Shown: positions 31,848-40,719, counted from the stretch's first letter. The stretch is 64,000 bases of DNA from Bisgaard Taxon 45 (GCA_030783905.1 JAQAHH010000009.1:310001-374000); one strand, 5' to 3'. Numbers and translations: made by a program. The notes: a model not told the origin generated them from the letters alone.

Positions 31848-32105
31848 CTGAAGCATCTTTACAGTAGTTGACTAAAAGTTTCGAAATATTAAGTATTTGT
31901 TGATTTACTTTATGAAAAATTGGGCTTACTATATTCAGCTGAATTTTAAGCAATTTTGGATATCGCCCGTTGTTTAGCAAAAGTGACTATTTAACGACAA
32001 AATGAAGATAGACGAATTGTTTTTTATTGAGAGTCACTCTCTTCTGTTTTGTTGTTATTTTGGGGATGACGAATTTTAATAATAAAAGGGAACTAAGGTA
32101 AATAT

Positions 32106-32924
32106 ATGAAATTATCTCGCGTTTTATTAACCATTGTTGCTGCGACAACATTGGCTGCCTGTGGTAATTTAAGTCAAGTTACAGCAGAAGGTACATCTGA
32201 CAATTTAGTCTGGCCAAAAATTGACGAATCTGTCTTTAATCATGATGGAAGCCAATTCGGTTCTTGGCCAAACTGGGATAATGTACGCATGGTTGAACGT
32301 GGTATGAATAAAGATCAACTGTATAACTTGTTAGGTCGTCCACACTTCTCGGAAGGTTTATATGGTGTGCGTGAATGGGACTATGTGTTTAACTACCGTG
32401 AAAATGGTGTCCACAAAGTGTGTCAATATAAAGTGTTATTTGACAAAAACATGAATGCACAAAGTTTCTTCTGGTATCCAAATGGCTGTAATGGTAGCTC
32501 AGCATTTAGCTTAAGTGGTGATTTCTTATTTGATTTCAATAATGATGCATTAACGGCAAAAGGCAAAGAAGTTGTTGACAGTGTGGCAACACAATTAAAA
32601 GCATCCGATGCAAAAGAGGTAAAAGTAGCAGGCTTTACTGACCGTTTAGGTTCAGAAGCATATAACTTAAAACTTTCTCAACGTCGTGCAGAACGTGTTA
32701 AAGCACGTTTAATTGAGCAAGGTGTCGTAGCAAATATTCACGCAGTGGGTTATGGTAAAGCACAGCAAGTGAAAGCGTGCGATGATGTACAAGGTGCAGC
32801 ATTAAGAGACTGCTTACGTCCTAACCGTCGTGTTGAAATCACTGCTTCTGGTACCGTGTTAAAACAAGGTGCCCAAGGCATGGAAGCAGGAACTACAGGA
32901 CCTGCACCACTTTATAGAAAATAA
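32106..32924 (+). CDS. Outer-membrane lipoprotein with BamE-like and OmpA C-terminal domains
   Basis: The 272 residues start with a lipoprotein signal (LAAC lipobox, Cys19). Residues about 55-125 resemble the BamE/SmpA fold (VERGMNKDQLYNLLGRPHFSEG, then YGVREWDYVF and an F-W-Y ending). Residues about 140-245 form an OmpA-type peptidoglycan-binding domain (FDFNNDALTAKG, GFTDRLGSEAYNLKLSQRRA, RPNRRVEI). It probably tethers the outer membrane to peptidoglycan. No function is assigned. It is monocistronic with a strong terminator. Confidence 0.85.
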   Translation: MKLSRVLLTIVAATTLAACGNLSQVTAEGTSDNLVWPKIDESVFNHDGSQFGSWPNWDNVRMVERGMNKDQLYNLLGRPHFSEGLYGVREWDYVFNYRENGVHKVCQYKVLFDKNMNAQSFFWYPNGCNGSSAFSLSGDFLFDFNNDALTAKGKEVVDSVATQLKASDAKEVKVAGFTDRLGSEAYNLKLSQRRAERVKARLIEQGVVANIHAVGYGKAQQVKACDDVQGAALRDCLRPNRRVEITASGTVLKQGAQGMEAGTTGPAPLYRK

Positions 32925-32946
32925 TAGTCTATAAATCTGTAAAAAG

Positions 32947-32980
32947 AAGGGCGCTTTTATCAGCGCCCTTTGTTTTTTTG
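32947..32980 (+). terminator. Rho-independent terminator after the OmpA-domain lipoprotein gene
   Basis: AAGGGCGC (32947-32954) pairs with GCGCCCTT (32963-32970), followed by TGTTTTTTT. Confidence 0.92.
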
Positions 32981-32982
32981 AT

Positions 32983-33849
32983 TTATCTTGACAAAATATC
33001 GTGAATAAATTTTTGGGTTAACTCAATATAATGTTTGTTAAAACGATGACTAAAATTTAATAAATGATAGAGTTGATAGAGCGCTTTACGATCTGCATAC
33101 CCGGGATCAATAGGATAAGTGCGGTCATAACTTTCATAGAATTGAGGAGGAAACGGTTCAAACAGTTCACTAAAGGCTAAATCACACTCTCTATCCCCCC
33201 AATAACAGGCAGGATCATAAGTGTAAATGACTTGATTTACCGTCGCACAGTTTTCAATCCATAAGTTACCATGTAATAAAGCTGGTTGTGGTTTATGTTT
33301 AGCCAACAATTCTGCGACTTTCTTCACCAACGTATCAATGTCAGCAAAGATTAATTGTTTTTCACGACAAATCTGCAATTGCCAACCAATACGCTGTTCA
33401 CTGAAAAAGGTTGCCCAATTATCTTTCCAATCATTGGGTTGATATTCAGGTCCAAGCCAAGTATCAAAATCCAAGCCATAATTATCCGCACCTTTAATCA
33501 GATGGAGTTTTGCAAGTTGCTCGCCAAATTTACTCATGGCGTCGACAGGATTGTTTTTGTCTAGCTTAAGTGCCTCCAGTAATAAAAAACTATGACTATG
33601 AGAGCAGCCTACCGTATAAACATTTGGCACATGAATTGTATTCGTTTTAGCGAGAAGGAGGAGTTGATCAGCTTCTGCACGGAACATAGAGCGGAAGGTT
33701 TTATCATTCACTTTAAGAAAAACAGGTTGGATACCGTCATCAATGATCCAAGCTTCGTGCATTTCACCTGTATGGATTTTTTCTTTGTGTTTAATGGAAT
33801 AGTAAGCTCCAAATTGATCCGCTAAGACTTGAGAAACATGTTTCCACAT
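32983..33849 (-). CDS. Fructosamine kinase-like protein
   Basis: 288 residues of the fructosamine/ketosamine-3-kinase family (YniA group), which phosphorylate sugars attached to amines and start protein deglycation. The kinase-like fold shows VFLKVNDK (ATP lysine), the catalytic HGNLWIENC in place of HGDLW, and the metal-binding DPACYWGDRECDLA. Asn instead of Asp in HGNLW is also common in this bacterial group. ATG 33849 follows AGGAGG. It is monocistronic; the physiological substrate is unknown. Confidence 0.86.
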   Translation of the reverse strand: MWKHVSQVLADQFGAYYSIKHKEKIHTGEMHEAWIIDDGIQPVFLKVNDKTFRSMFRAEADQLLLLAKTNTIHVPNVYTVGCSHSHSFLLLEALKLDKNNPVDAMSKFGEQLAKLHLIKGADNYGLDFDTWLGPEYQPNDWKDNWATFFSEQRIGWQLQICREKQLIFADIDTLVKKVAELLAKHKPQPALLHGNLWIENCATVNQVIYTYDPACYWGDRECDLAFSELFEPFPPQFYESYDRTYPIDPGYADRKALYQLYHLLNFSHRFNKHYIELTQKFIHDILSR

Positions 33850-33924
33850 AGCATCCTCCTATGGTTGAGCACAGTCAACTTTAGTGTAAAAGATTCGGCA
33901 AAAATTACTGTGATTGATATCAAA

Positions 33925-33956
33925 TTTCTTTAATTTTTAATTTAAAATTAAAGAAA
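33925..33956. repeat. AT-only inverted repeat before the exported-protein gene
   Basis: TTTCTTTAATTTT (33925-33937) pairs with AAAATTAAAGAAA (33944-33956), a 13-bp perfect stem with a 6-base loop, in the divergent gap between the kinase-like gene and the exported-protein gene. Its role is unknown. Confidence 0.55.
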
Positions 33957-34121
33957 ATGCTTAAATAAAAAAGCTATTTTGCTTGATGTGTGATCAAAGT
34001 GTGAGCTAAGTGACCACAATGGAGGCGTGACATAACGGATTATATGTAGAAAAAATAGCTGCGATAGCTATTTTATTGTATATATAATGATAAGTGACTG
34101 AATCTAAGAGGAAATGAGGAA

Positions 34122-35249
34122 ATGATCAAAGCGCTAGCTTACTTAGTCTGTTTCATAGTTTGTTTCCCACAACAAGCTAACGCCACAACTGACAAACAAC
34201 GTTTACTGGAGGAATTACAGTCTTCCATGACCTATATGCAAGAGGTTGCAACACGTGGCTCACTCGAACCTATCGTTTTTGAAGCGCTAAAACCGCCTCA
34301 CCCTTTTGATCCCAAACAAGCTCAGCATTTTATGCCGTTGCCGGCTCAAACACAGCACAATATCGCGGCATTACAGGCGTTCTTTACGCAAAGTCAAGTG
34401 CAGTATCACTATCAAGCACCTTATCATTTCTTCAATATTGAGAAAAAAGAGGACGAACTTGCCTCCTTATTACATGTGAATACTCCCTTTTTAGCAAAAA
34501 ATCCTTCCTTTCAACCCATTTTTATCCCGACGGAAATGCAAGAGATAAAGGGTAATCTGGAAAAACAGGTTGAATATTTTTCTGTGTCCAAAATCATTGC
34601 GACACGTCAGCTTGATGGGGAAGTTTGGCCACATCTGTTATCAGAGATTGAGCAATCCGTTTATGCCACCCAAAATGAACCTTATAGCCAAGTGGTGATT
34701 GAAACGGATAAACCGCTGAAACGGGTATCTTTTCAAATTGAACTTTCATTACCGCATTTTACGCCACACAAGATTGAGCACTTCCCTTACACGCTAGCGA
34801 CGCCATGGGGAAAAATTGAATTGTTACAGGTAATTGGCAACGCATTAATCTATCGTCTGCCTAAAGACATTGCGGATAAGATCATGGTATATGCCCTTTA
34901 TCAAGATGGACGTGCATTAGCCCCGATTGAAACACTACGTCATCCGTTACTGACTGAGGCAGAAAAAGCGTATCATCATCAATTAGCGAACTTATTTACA
35001 GAAGTACATCGCTTAGTCAAGCTGGACAAAATCAAAACGGAGGCAGAAATTCGCCAATTTTTCCAATCTCGCCAACCGTTCCCACCAGATGTCGATGAAA
35101 ATAAACAGCCACTGCAAATAACAAGTTACTACAGCGGAGATATTACTAAAGTTATTCTGTATCTACCCGAACCAACGGAAAAACAACACTTTCGTTTAGA
35201 CTATTCTGTGCCTCAGGTGTTGGGGGAGGAAACAGTTAGAGAAAAATAA
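34122..35249 (+). CDS. Exported protein of unknown function
   Basis: I do not recognise a family. The 375 residues start with a typical Sec signal peptide, hydrophobic through about residue 15 and with a likely cut after QANA (residue 21). The mature part is soluble, mixed alpha/beta, with no lipobox, no further membrane helix and only sparse cysteine. It has a Pro-rich stretch near residues 57-75 and a helical Lys/Glu-rich region near 300-320. AGAGGAAATGAGGAA precedes the ATG. Its stop lies six bases before the start of the pentapeptide-repeat remnant. Likely periplasmic. Confidence 0.7.
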   Translation: MIKALAYLVCFIVCFPQQANATTDKQRLLEELQSSMTYMQEVATRGSLEPIVFEALKPPHPFDPKQAQHFMPLPAQTQHNIAALQAFFTQSQVQYHYQAPYHFFNIEKKEDELASLLHVNTPFLAKNPSFQPIFIPTEMQEIKGNLEKQVEYFSVSKIIATRQLDGEVWPHLLSEIEQSVYATQNEPYSQVVIETDKPLKRVSFQIELSLPHFTPHKIEHFPYTLATPWGKIELLQVIGNALIYRLPKDIADKIMVYALYQDGRALAPIETLRHPLLTEAEKAYHHQLANLFTEVHRLVKLDKIKTEAEIRQFFQSRQPFPPDVDENKQPLQITSYYSGDITKVILYLPEPTEKQHFRLDYSVPQVLGEETVREK

Positions 35250-35255
35250 AGATAA

Positions 35256-35534
35256 AATAGTTTAGAGGGGGCTCGTTTAGATGATGCTAGTTTAGAGAAG
35301 ACTAGTTTAAATGGGGCAATTTTTACTTATCATACGGATTCGAAGAGAAATTGGGCTGATTTAAAATGAAAAGGCAGTGTTATTTTATACTTTACTGCAT
35401 CGGAAAGAAAAAATTTTCTTCGTATTCAATTAGTAAAAGCCGCGGCAACATTTGAGCATGCTGTTCCAGATAACATAGACATGGCGAAAACCCAACAAGA
35501 AAACCCAGATTGGAAAATTTCCATTATTGAATAA
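35256..35534 (+). pseudogene. Remnant of a pentapeptide-repeat protein gene
   Basis: In the frame starting at 35256 the translation reads in five-residue steps, SLEGARLDDASLEKTSLNGA, the A(N/D)LXX pentapeptide pattern, then continues as a C-terminal tail of about 70 residues ending in NPDWKISIIE at a TAA (35532-35534). An in-frame TGA at 35367-35369 interrupts it, and an upstream TAA (35253-35255) together with the lack of a start shows the 5' part is gone. TGA could derive from TGG by one change. The parent protein's function is unknown. Confidence 0.72.
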
Positions 35535-35559
35535 TAACCTTATCTTTTTTCTAAAAAAC

Positions 35560-35592
35560 ACCGCACTTTATCACTAAAGTGCGGTTGTTTTT
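35560..35592. terminator. Paired uptake-sequence terminator between remnant and hbpA
   Basis: ACCGCACTTTA (35560-35570) pairs with TAAAGTGCGGT (35575-35585), loop TCAC. T-runs follow on both strands, so it can end transcription from either side. Confidence 0.88.
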
Positions 35593-35603
35593 TGCTAGTT
35601 TTA

Positions 35604-37199
35604 TTAATCCGATAACTTGGTGCCGTAGAAGTAGCTATAACCAAATGGGCTTTGTTTATAGTCTTTGACACGTAGACTTAATGCGGTGTTGGTGATGGAG
35701 TGGGCGACGGTGATCCACGGGGCTTGCTCTTTCGCGATCACTTGTGCTTGTTTGTATAGCTCAGCGCGTTCGGCTTGATTAGATAAGCTGATTGCTTTGC
35801 TTAATAACGCATCAAATTCCGCATTGCTCCAACGGGCGTAATTGCTGTTACCGATGTTTTCGGTGCCTAATAACGGTGATAAGAAGTTATCTGGATCACC
35901 GTTATCGCCTGACCAACCGTACGTCCCCGCGGTAAATTCCCCCGCTTTGGTGCGTTTAATATAATCGCCCCATTCATAGCTCACCAATTTGGCTTTCACG
36001 CCCACTTTCGCCCAGTCATTTTGAATCACTTCTGCCATACGACGAGGGTTCGGGTTTGAAGCACGCACCACTGGTTGCACCCAAATTTCGGTTTCAAATC
36101 CGTTTGGATAACCGGCTTCGGCTAACAGTTGTTTGGCTTTTTCAAGGTCAAATGGGTAGTCCTGTACCGCATCGTTATAACTCCAGATGGTGGGTGGTAG
36201 GACATTTTTTGCCATCACCCCTGCGCCTTGATACACCACATCAATAATCGCTTTTTTATCAGTAGCATAGTTTAAGGCTTGGCGGACTTTGACGTTATCA
36301 AAGGGTGCTTTTTCGGTATTAAAGGCAATATAAGCAATGTTTAGTCCTTCTTTCGACATCAACTGAATTTTCGGATCAGCTTTCATTTTGGCTAAATCCG
36401 CAATATTCGGGAAGTCGATCATATCGCACGCGCCAGATTTTAATTTGGCATAACGTGTTCCCGCATCAGGCACAATATCAAAAATCAGACGATCAATGTC
36501 AGCTTTGGGTTGCCAATAATCTGGGTTAGCCAGGAAACGGATTTTTTGTTCTAACTGATAACCCGCAAAGATAAATGGCCCAGTACCAATCGGGGTAGTG
36601 TCCACTTTTTCTGGTGTGCCCGCTTGCATCATTTTATCGGCATATTCGGCAGAATAAATAGAAATAAAATCCATCCCTAAGCTCGCCAAGAAGGTGGCAT
36701 CCGGTTTAGTTAAGGTGATTTTCACGGTGTGATCATCGATTTTTTCCACTGCTTTTAGCAACTTAGGAAATTTCATCGCATTGAAATACGGATAAGTGCC
36801 TTTAGACACGTCATGATAAGGATGATTCTTATCTAATTGACGTTGGAAAGAAAAAATCACATCATCGGCATTAAATTCACGGCTTGGTTGATAGTCTTTG
36901 GTTTTGTGAAATTTTACGCCTTTACGTAAATGGAACGTATAAGTTAAACCGTCATCACTGACTTGCCAGCTTTCGGCTAAAGCTGGCTCAATATCGGTCG
37001 AACCTCGTTTAAACTCAATCAAACGGTTATACACTTGTTGAGAACTGGCGTTATACGAAATGCCTTCCATGACGAGGGCAGGGCTAAAACTACTTGGTGC
37101 ACGGCTCACACAATTAACAAAGGTTTTATTACTGGCTTGTGCACTGTTAAAAATAATCAATCCTGCGGCAATGAATGAGAGTTTAGTGGTCAACTTCAT
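35604..37199 (-). CDS. hbpA: Periplasmic heme/peptide-binding protein, HbpA/DppA type
   Basis: Solute-binding protein of the dipeptide/oligopeptide ABC family (SBP_bac_5). It is most like Haemophilus HbpA/GbpA, which binds heme and glutathione, along its whole length (for example TYPYFNAMKFPKLL, LGMDFISIYSAEYAD, TGPFIF, WSGDNGDPDNFLSPLLG). The 531 residues start at ATG 37199, preceded by AAAGGAGA. The signal peptide ends NSAQAS with no cysteine until residue 30, so unlike Haemophilus HbpA it is not a lipoprotein. No permease genes adjoin. Choice between heme, glutathione and dipeptide is open. Confidence 0.85.
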   Translation of the reverse strand: MKLTTKLSFIAAGLIIFNSAQASNKTFVNCVSRAPSSFSPALVMEGISYNASSQQVYNRLIEFKRGSTDIEPALAESWQVSDDGLTYTFHLRKGVKFHKTKDYQPSREFNADDVIFSFQRQLDKNHPYHDVSKGTYPYFNAMKFPKLLKAVEKIDDHTVKITLTKPDATFLASLGMDFISIYSAEYADKMMQAGTPEKVDTTPIGTGPFIFAGYQLEQKIRFLANPDYWQPKADIDRLIFDIVPDAGTRYAKLKSGACDMIDFPNIADLAKMKADPKIQLMSKEGLNIAYIAFNTEKAPFDNVKVRQALNYATDKKAIIDVVYQGAGVMAKNVLPPTIWSYNDAVQDYPFDLEKAKQLLAEAGYPNGFETEIWVQPVVRASNPNPRRMAEVIQNDWAKVGVKAKLVSYEWGDYIKRTKAGEFTAGTYGWSGDNGDPDNFLSPLLGTENIGNSNYARWSNAEFDALLSKAISLSNQAERAELYKQAQVIAKEQAPWITVAHSITNTALSLRVKDYKQSPFGYSYFYGTKLSD

Positions 37200-37411
37200 A
37201 CAGTCTCCTTTAATAAGTAAATACATCGTTTCCCTGTATACTAAGTGAAATAGTGAGGATCAACCAAAGAATTTGCTGTTTTAATTTATAACAGATTGCT
37301 ATAAAAATGGCTATTTTTTGTTTGTCCCTTAATCAAACTGTGCGAGCAAGTTTACTTGCGATAGAAAGGGGGGAAGTGAAAATCCAAATCGCCAAATAAA
37401 ATCAAGTATGA

Positions 37412-37476
37412 TACAATTTCCGACCGCACTTTTGCCTTATTCAGAGTAGGAATGAGCCTAAAGTGCGGTTTATTTT
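37412..37476 (+). promoter_or_regulatory. thrS upstream region: -10 element and paired uptake-sequence hairpin
   Basis: TACAAT (37412-37417) is a plausible -10. Just after it ACCGCACTTT (37423-37432) pairs with AAAGTGCGGT (37460-37469), followed by TTATTTTT. The hairpin would lie at the 5' end of the thrS message, where the E. coli thrS operator has its upstream stem-loop domain, or it could attenuate transcription. Confidence 0.5.
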
Positions 37477-37498
37477 TGAGAAATTTTAGCGAAAACAA

Positions 37499-37519
37499 GT
37501 AACCTCTCGTATGGGTTAC
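37499..37519 (+). promoter_or_regulatory. thrS translational operator: tRNA-Thr anticodon-arm mimic
   Basis: GTAACC (37499-37504) pairs with GGTTAC (37514-37519); a closing U-G leaves the seven-base loop CUCGUAU. With U33 in place, the anticodon positions read CGU, the threonine anticodon. It lies about 30 bases before the thrS start. In E. coli, ThrRS binds such a hairpin and blocks ribosome loading on its own mRNA; the same control is inferred here. Confidence 0.82.
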
Positions 37520-37537
37520 CACTGTAAAGGAAAACTT

Positions 37538-39469
37538 ATGCCAATTATTACTTTGCCTGACGGTTCACAGCGTCAGTTTGAACAACCGGTTTCTGTGATG
37601 GATGTTGCCGCGAGTATTGGTGCAGGTCTTGCGAAGGCTTGTATTGCGGGACGGGTCAATGGTGAGCGTAAAGATGCTTGCGATGTTATCGTTGAAGATA
37701 GCACACTTGAAATTATTACCGCAAAAGATGAAGACGGTTTAGAAATTATTCGTCACTCTTGTGCGCACTTATTAGGTCACGCGATTAAACAACTTTTTCC
37801 GCATGTGAAAATGGCGATTGGCCCAACCATCGACAATGGTTTTTATTATGATGTAGATTTAGACCGCTCTTTAACCCAAGACGATTTAGATGCATTAGAA
37901 AAACGCATGCTTGAGCTCGCAAAAACCAATTATGATGTGGTGAAAAAAGTGGTCAGCTGGCAAGAAGCGCGTGATACCTTTGAAGCCCGTGGCGAACCAT
38001 ACAAAATGGCGATTTTAGATGAAAATATCGACCGTTGTGATACACCAGGCCTTTATCATCACCAAGAATATATTGATATGTGTCGGGGTCCACACGTACC
38101 TAATATGCGTTTTTGCCATCACTTTAAATTAATGAAAGTGGCCGGGGCATACTGGCGTGGTGACAGTAAAAATAAAATGTTACAACGTATCTATGGTACC
38201 GCTTGGGCTGATAAAAAACAATTAACTGAATACTTAACGCGCTTAGAAGAAGCCGCAAAACGTGACCACCGTAAAATTGGTAAAGCCTTAGATTTATACC
38301 ATATGCAAGAAGAAGCACCGGGCATGGTGTTTTGGCACAACGACGGTTGGACAATTTTCCGTGAGCTTGAAACCTTCGTGCGTACTAAATTAAAAGAGTA
38401 TGATTACCAAGAAGTCAAAGGGCCATTTATGATGGATCGCGTGCTTTGGGAAAAAACAGGGCACTGGCAAAACTACGGTGATTTAATGTTCACTACTCAA
38501 TCGGAAAACCGCGAATATGCGATTAAACCGATGAACTGCCCAGGCCACGTACAAATTTTCAATCAAGGCTTGAAATCTTACCGTGATCTACCGATTCGTA
38601 TGGCAGAATTTGGTTCATGTCATCGTAACGAGCCTTCTGGTTCATTACACGGTTTAATGCGTGTACGTGGTTTTACCCAAGATGATGCGCATATTTTCTG
38701 TACCGAAGATCAAATTGAAAGTGAAGTGACGGCCTGTATTAAAATGGTTTACGACATTTATAGCACGTTCGGTTTTGAAAACATTCAAGTCAAACTGTCA
38801 ACCCGTCCAGAAAAACGTATTGGTGCCGATGAAATGTGGGACAGAGCCGAAGCCGGTCTTGCTGCCGCACTGTCGCACAATGGTCTTGACTATGAAATTC
38901 AAGAAGGGGAAGGCGCATTCTATGGTCCGAAAATCGAGTTTGCTTTACGCGACTGTTTAGATCGTGAATGGCAGTGTGGCACCATTCAGTTAGACTTTGC
39001 CTTACCGGGTCGCTTGAATGCCTCTTATGTGGCGGAAGACAATGATCGTCGTACGCCAGTGATGATTCACCGTGCGATTTTAGGCTCAATTGAACGCTTT
39101 ATCGGGATTATCACCGAAGAATACGCGGGTTTCTTCCCAGCGTGGTTAGCCCCAACGCAAGCAATCGTGATGAACATCACTGATTCACAATCTGACTATG
39201 TGCAAAAAGTGGTGAAAACCCTATCTGATGCAGGTTTACGTGTGAAATCAGATTTACGTAATGAAAAAATCGGGTTTAAAATCCGCGAACATACCTTACG
39301 TCGTGTGCCATACATGTTAGTTTGTGGTGATAAAGAAATCGAAGCCGGCAAAGTAGCGGTGCGTACCCGTAAAGGTGCAGACCTTGGCACCTTCACTATT
39401 GAAGAATTCTTAGATATTCTGAAAAAACAAGTGCGTTCTCGTGAACTGAAATTGTTAGGTGAAGCGTAG
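37538..39469 (+). CDS. thrS: Threonyl-tRNA synthetase
   Basis: Class II synthetase charging tRNA-Thr. The 643 residues comprise an N-terminal TGS domain (1-60), the editing domain with HSCAHLLGH (His73, His77), the catalytic core with [10 protein letters not shown] (zinc-ligand Cys), [22 protein letters not shown] (motif 2 region) and QLDFALP, and a C-terminal anticodon-binding domain. ATG 37538 follows AAAGGAAAA; an upstream ATG (37511) lies in the regulatory hairpin loop. Unlike in E. coli, infC-rpmI-rplT is not adjacent but 7 kb away. Confidence 0.97.
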   Translation: MPIITLPDGSQRQFEQPVSVMDVAASIGAGLAKACIAGRVNGERKDACDVIVEDSTLEIITAKDEDGLEIIRHSCAHLLGHAIKQLFPHVKMAIGPTIDNGFYYDVDLDRSLTQDDLDALEKRMLELAKTNYDVVKKVVSWQEARDTFEARGEPYKMAILDENIDRCDTPGLYHHQEYIDMCRGPHVPNMRFCHHFKLMKVAGAYWRGDSKNKMLQRIYGTAWADKKQLTEYLTRLEEAAKRDHRKIGKALDLYHMQEEAPGMVFWHNDGWTIFRELETFVRTKLKEYDYQEVKGPFMMDRVLWEKTGHWQNYGDLMFTTQSENREYAIKPMNCPGHVQIFNQGLKSYRDLPIRMAEFGSCHRNEPSGSLHGLMRVRGFTQDDAHIFCTEDQIESEVTACIKMVYDIYSTFGFENIQVKLSTRPEKRIGADEMWDRAEAGLAAALSHNGLDYEIQEGEGAFYGPKIEFALRDCLDREWQCGTIQLDFALPGRLNASYVAEDNDRRTPVMIHRAILGSIERFIGIITEEYAGFFPAWLAPTQAIVMNITDSQSDYVQKVVKTLSDAGLRVKSDLRNEKIGFKIREHTLRRVPYMLVCGDKEIEAGKVAVRTRKGADLGTFTIEEFLDILKKQVRSRELKLLGEA

Positions 39470-39498
39470 TTTTTCCCTTTCTTTAAAAAATAGCAAAG

Positions 39499-39524
39499 TG
39501 CGGTCATATTTGACCGCATTTTTT
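39499..39524 (+). terminator. Rho-independent terminator after thrS
   Basis: TGCGGTCA (39499-39506) pairs with TGACCGCA (39511-39518), loop TATT, then six Ts. The left arm is part of an uptake-signal core. Confidence 0.9.
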
Positions 39525-39688
39525 ATGCGGAGAGAATAAATGAATAACATGATTACGTGCTGAGAGTCATCAGTTTACTGCGTACATGGCTTATAAACCC
39601 AAATCATAAAAAAGCGAGGATGCCTGAGACGTCCTGTGGAACTGTGATAATTTCTGTTAACACAACCGCACTTTGCAGGGCTTTGAGA

Positions 39689-40489
39689 TTATTTAAGTAA
39701 ATGTGCAATCAACATATAAGCCGCAATTGCTAATAAAATCAGACCGAGCATTTTTCTGGCCACATCAGGATGCAAAAGTCCACGGATCTTCATCGAAATA
39801 AAGCTAGTAACAAATGAGCTTAATACAACAATTGCAACCACTGAAAAATTCACGTAACCAATTTGCCAGCCGTAGTCTAAATGGAATGGTGGTGTTTTGG
39901 ATAAATAACCGTATAAGCTTCCCAATCCGCCAATAACCATCATATAGTTGGTATAAGGGGCAATTTGGTGAGGTTTGACACTATTGAGTTGACCGATTAA
40001 CGGTGCCATAATCGACCCGCCTCCAATCCCTGTCATCCCCGCCACGCTGCCACCAAATAAACATAATCCCGCGCCTTTTAAATTTTCAGGGCGTTCTGCT
40101 TGATCGGTTTTGACTAGCTTAGCATGAAAAATAGTTCGTAAGGCTAAGACCGTTAATACACTAATAAAGACCATGACAATCAACGTATCCGGCAAATAAA
40201 AGCTGGCTTCAAAACCGAGCTGAACCCCAATAAGCATCCCGACAGACCAAAGTAACATGGCTTTAAAATTAATTTGAATTTTCTGTTTATAAAAATAAAT
40301 AAGGTTAATGAGAGAAGAACCAATCACGATAGTAAGCGATGTCGCTGCCACCATTTGTAAGGGGAAATCGGGAAAGAGGGTATATAAAATTGGCACCATC
40401 AACACACCGCCCCCAATACCAAAAATGGCAGACATAAAATTGGTCAGTACACCACATACAATAAGAATAAAAATTAATTGCAAGCCCAT
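39689..40489 (-). CDS. TauE/SafE-family anion exporter
   Basis: Inner-membrane protein of 266 residues with about eight hydrophobic helices in two repeats. Each repeat has the family glycine block: FMSAIFGIGGGVLMVPIL near residue 18 and MTGIGGGSIMAPLIG near 150. Members export or import sulfite, sulfoacetate and related organosulfur anions. It is divergent from the symporter-sulfatase operon and shares its 230-bp control region, which suggests, but does not prove, that it exports sulfate or another anion released there. Confidence 0.85.
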   Translation of the reverse strand: MGLQLIFILIVCGVLTNFMSAIFGIGGGVLMVPILYTLFPDFPLQMVAATSLTIVIGSSLINLIYFYKQKIQINFKAMLLWSVGMLIGVQLGFEASFYLPDTLIVMVFISVLTVLALRTIFHAKLVKTDQAERPENLKGAGLCLFGGSVAGMTGIGGGSIMAPLIGQLNSVKPHQIAPYTNYMMVIGGLGSLYGYLSKTPPFHLDYGWQIGYVNFSVVAIVVLSSFVTSFISMKIRGLLHPDVARKMLGLILLAIAAYMLIAHLLK

Positions 40490-40595
40490 AACTAAAAAGC
40501 CTCCATCTTTTTTATTGCATTATGCCTTGAGTTTGAACTGACAATTTATGATCATGCTCATATTGAGAAATATTTTTTCTTTCTCATTTAAAATT

Positions 40596-40611
40596 TGTGA
40601 TCTAACTCACC
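40596..40611. promoter_or_regulatory. CRP-like site upstream of the symporter
   Basis: TGTGA-TCTAAC-TCACC matches nine of the ten conserved bases of the CRP consensus. It lies about 110 bases before the symporter start and also upstream of the divergent TauE gene. Carbon-catabolite control is inferred. Confidence 0.7.
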
Positions 40612-40619
40612 ATGGTCAT

Positions 40620-40633
40620 ATGATAAATATCAT
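40620..40633. promoter_or_regulatory. FNR-like dyad upstream of the symporter
   Basis: ATGAT-AAAT-ATCAT is a perfect dyad matching eight of ten bases of the FNR consensus TTGAT-N4-ATCAA. It could bind FNR or the Crp/Fnr-family regulator encoded 3.4 kb downstream. Confidence 0.45.
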
Positions 40634-40719
40634 AAATCATCAATAGTGCCTGTATTATTCTAATTGCGTATCTTTTTTTAGATATTTTTATTTATCTTAA
40701 TATGCGCAAGGAGGATATT

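Noticed and set aside
31567-31980. 137-codon minus-strand frame over the end of sohB
   Set aside because: Most of it is opposite conserved sohB sequence and it has no ribosome-binding site.
33912-33923. FNR-like TTGATATCAA before the exported-protein gene
   Set aside because: The half-sites have no four-base spacer, so it is not an FNR site; a short chance palindrome in AT-rich sequence.
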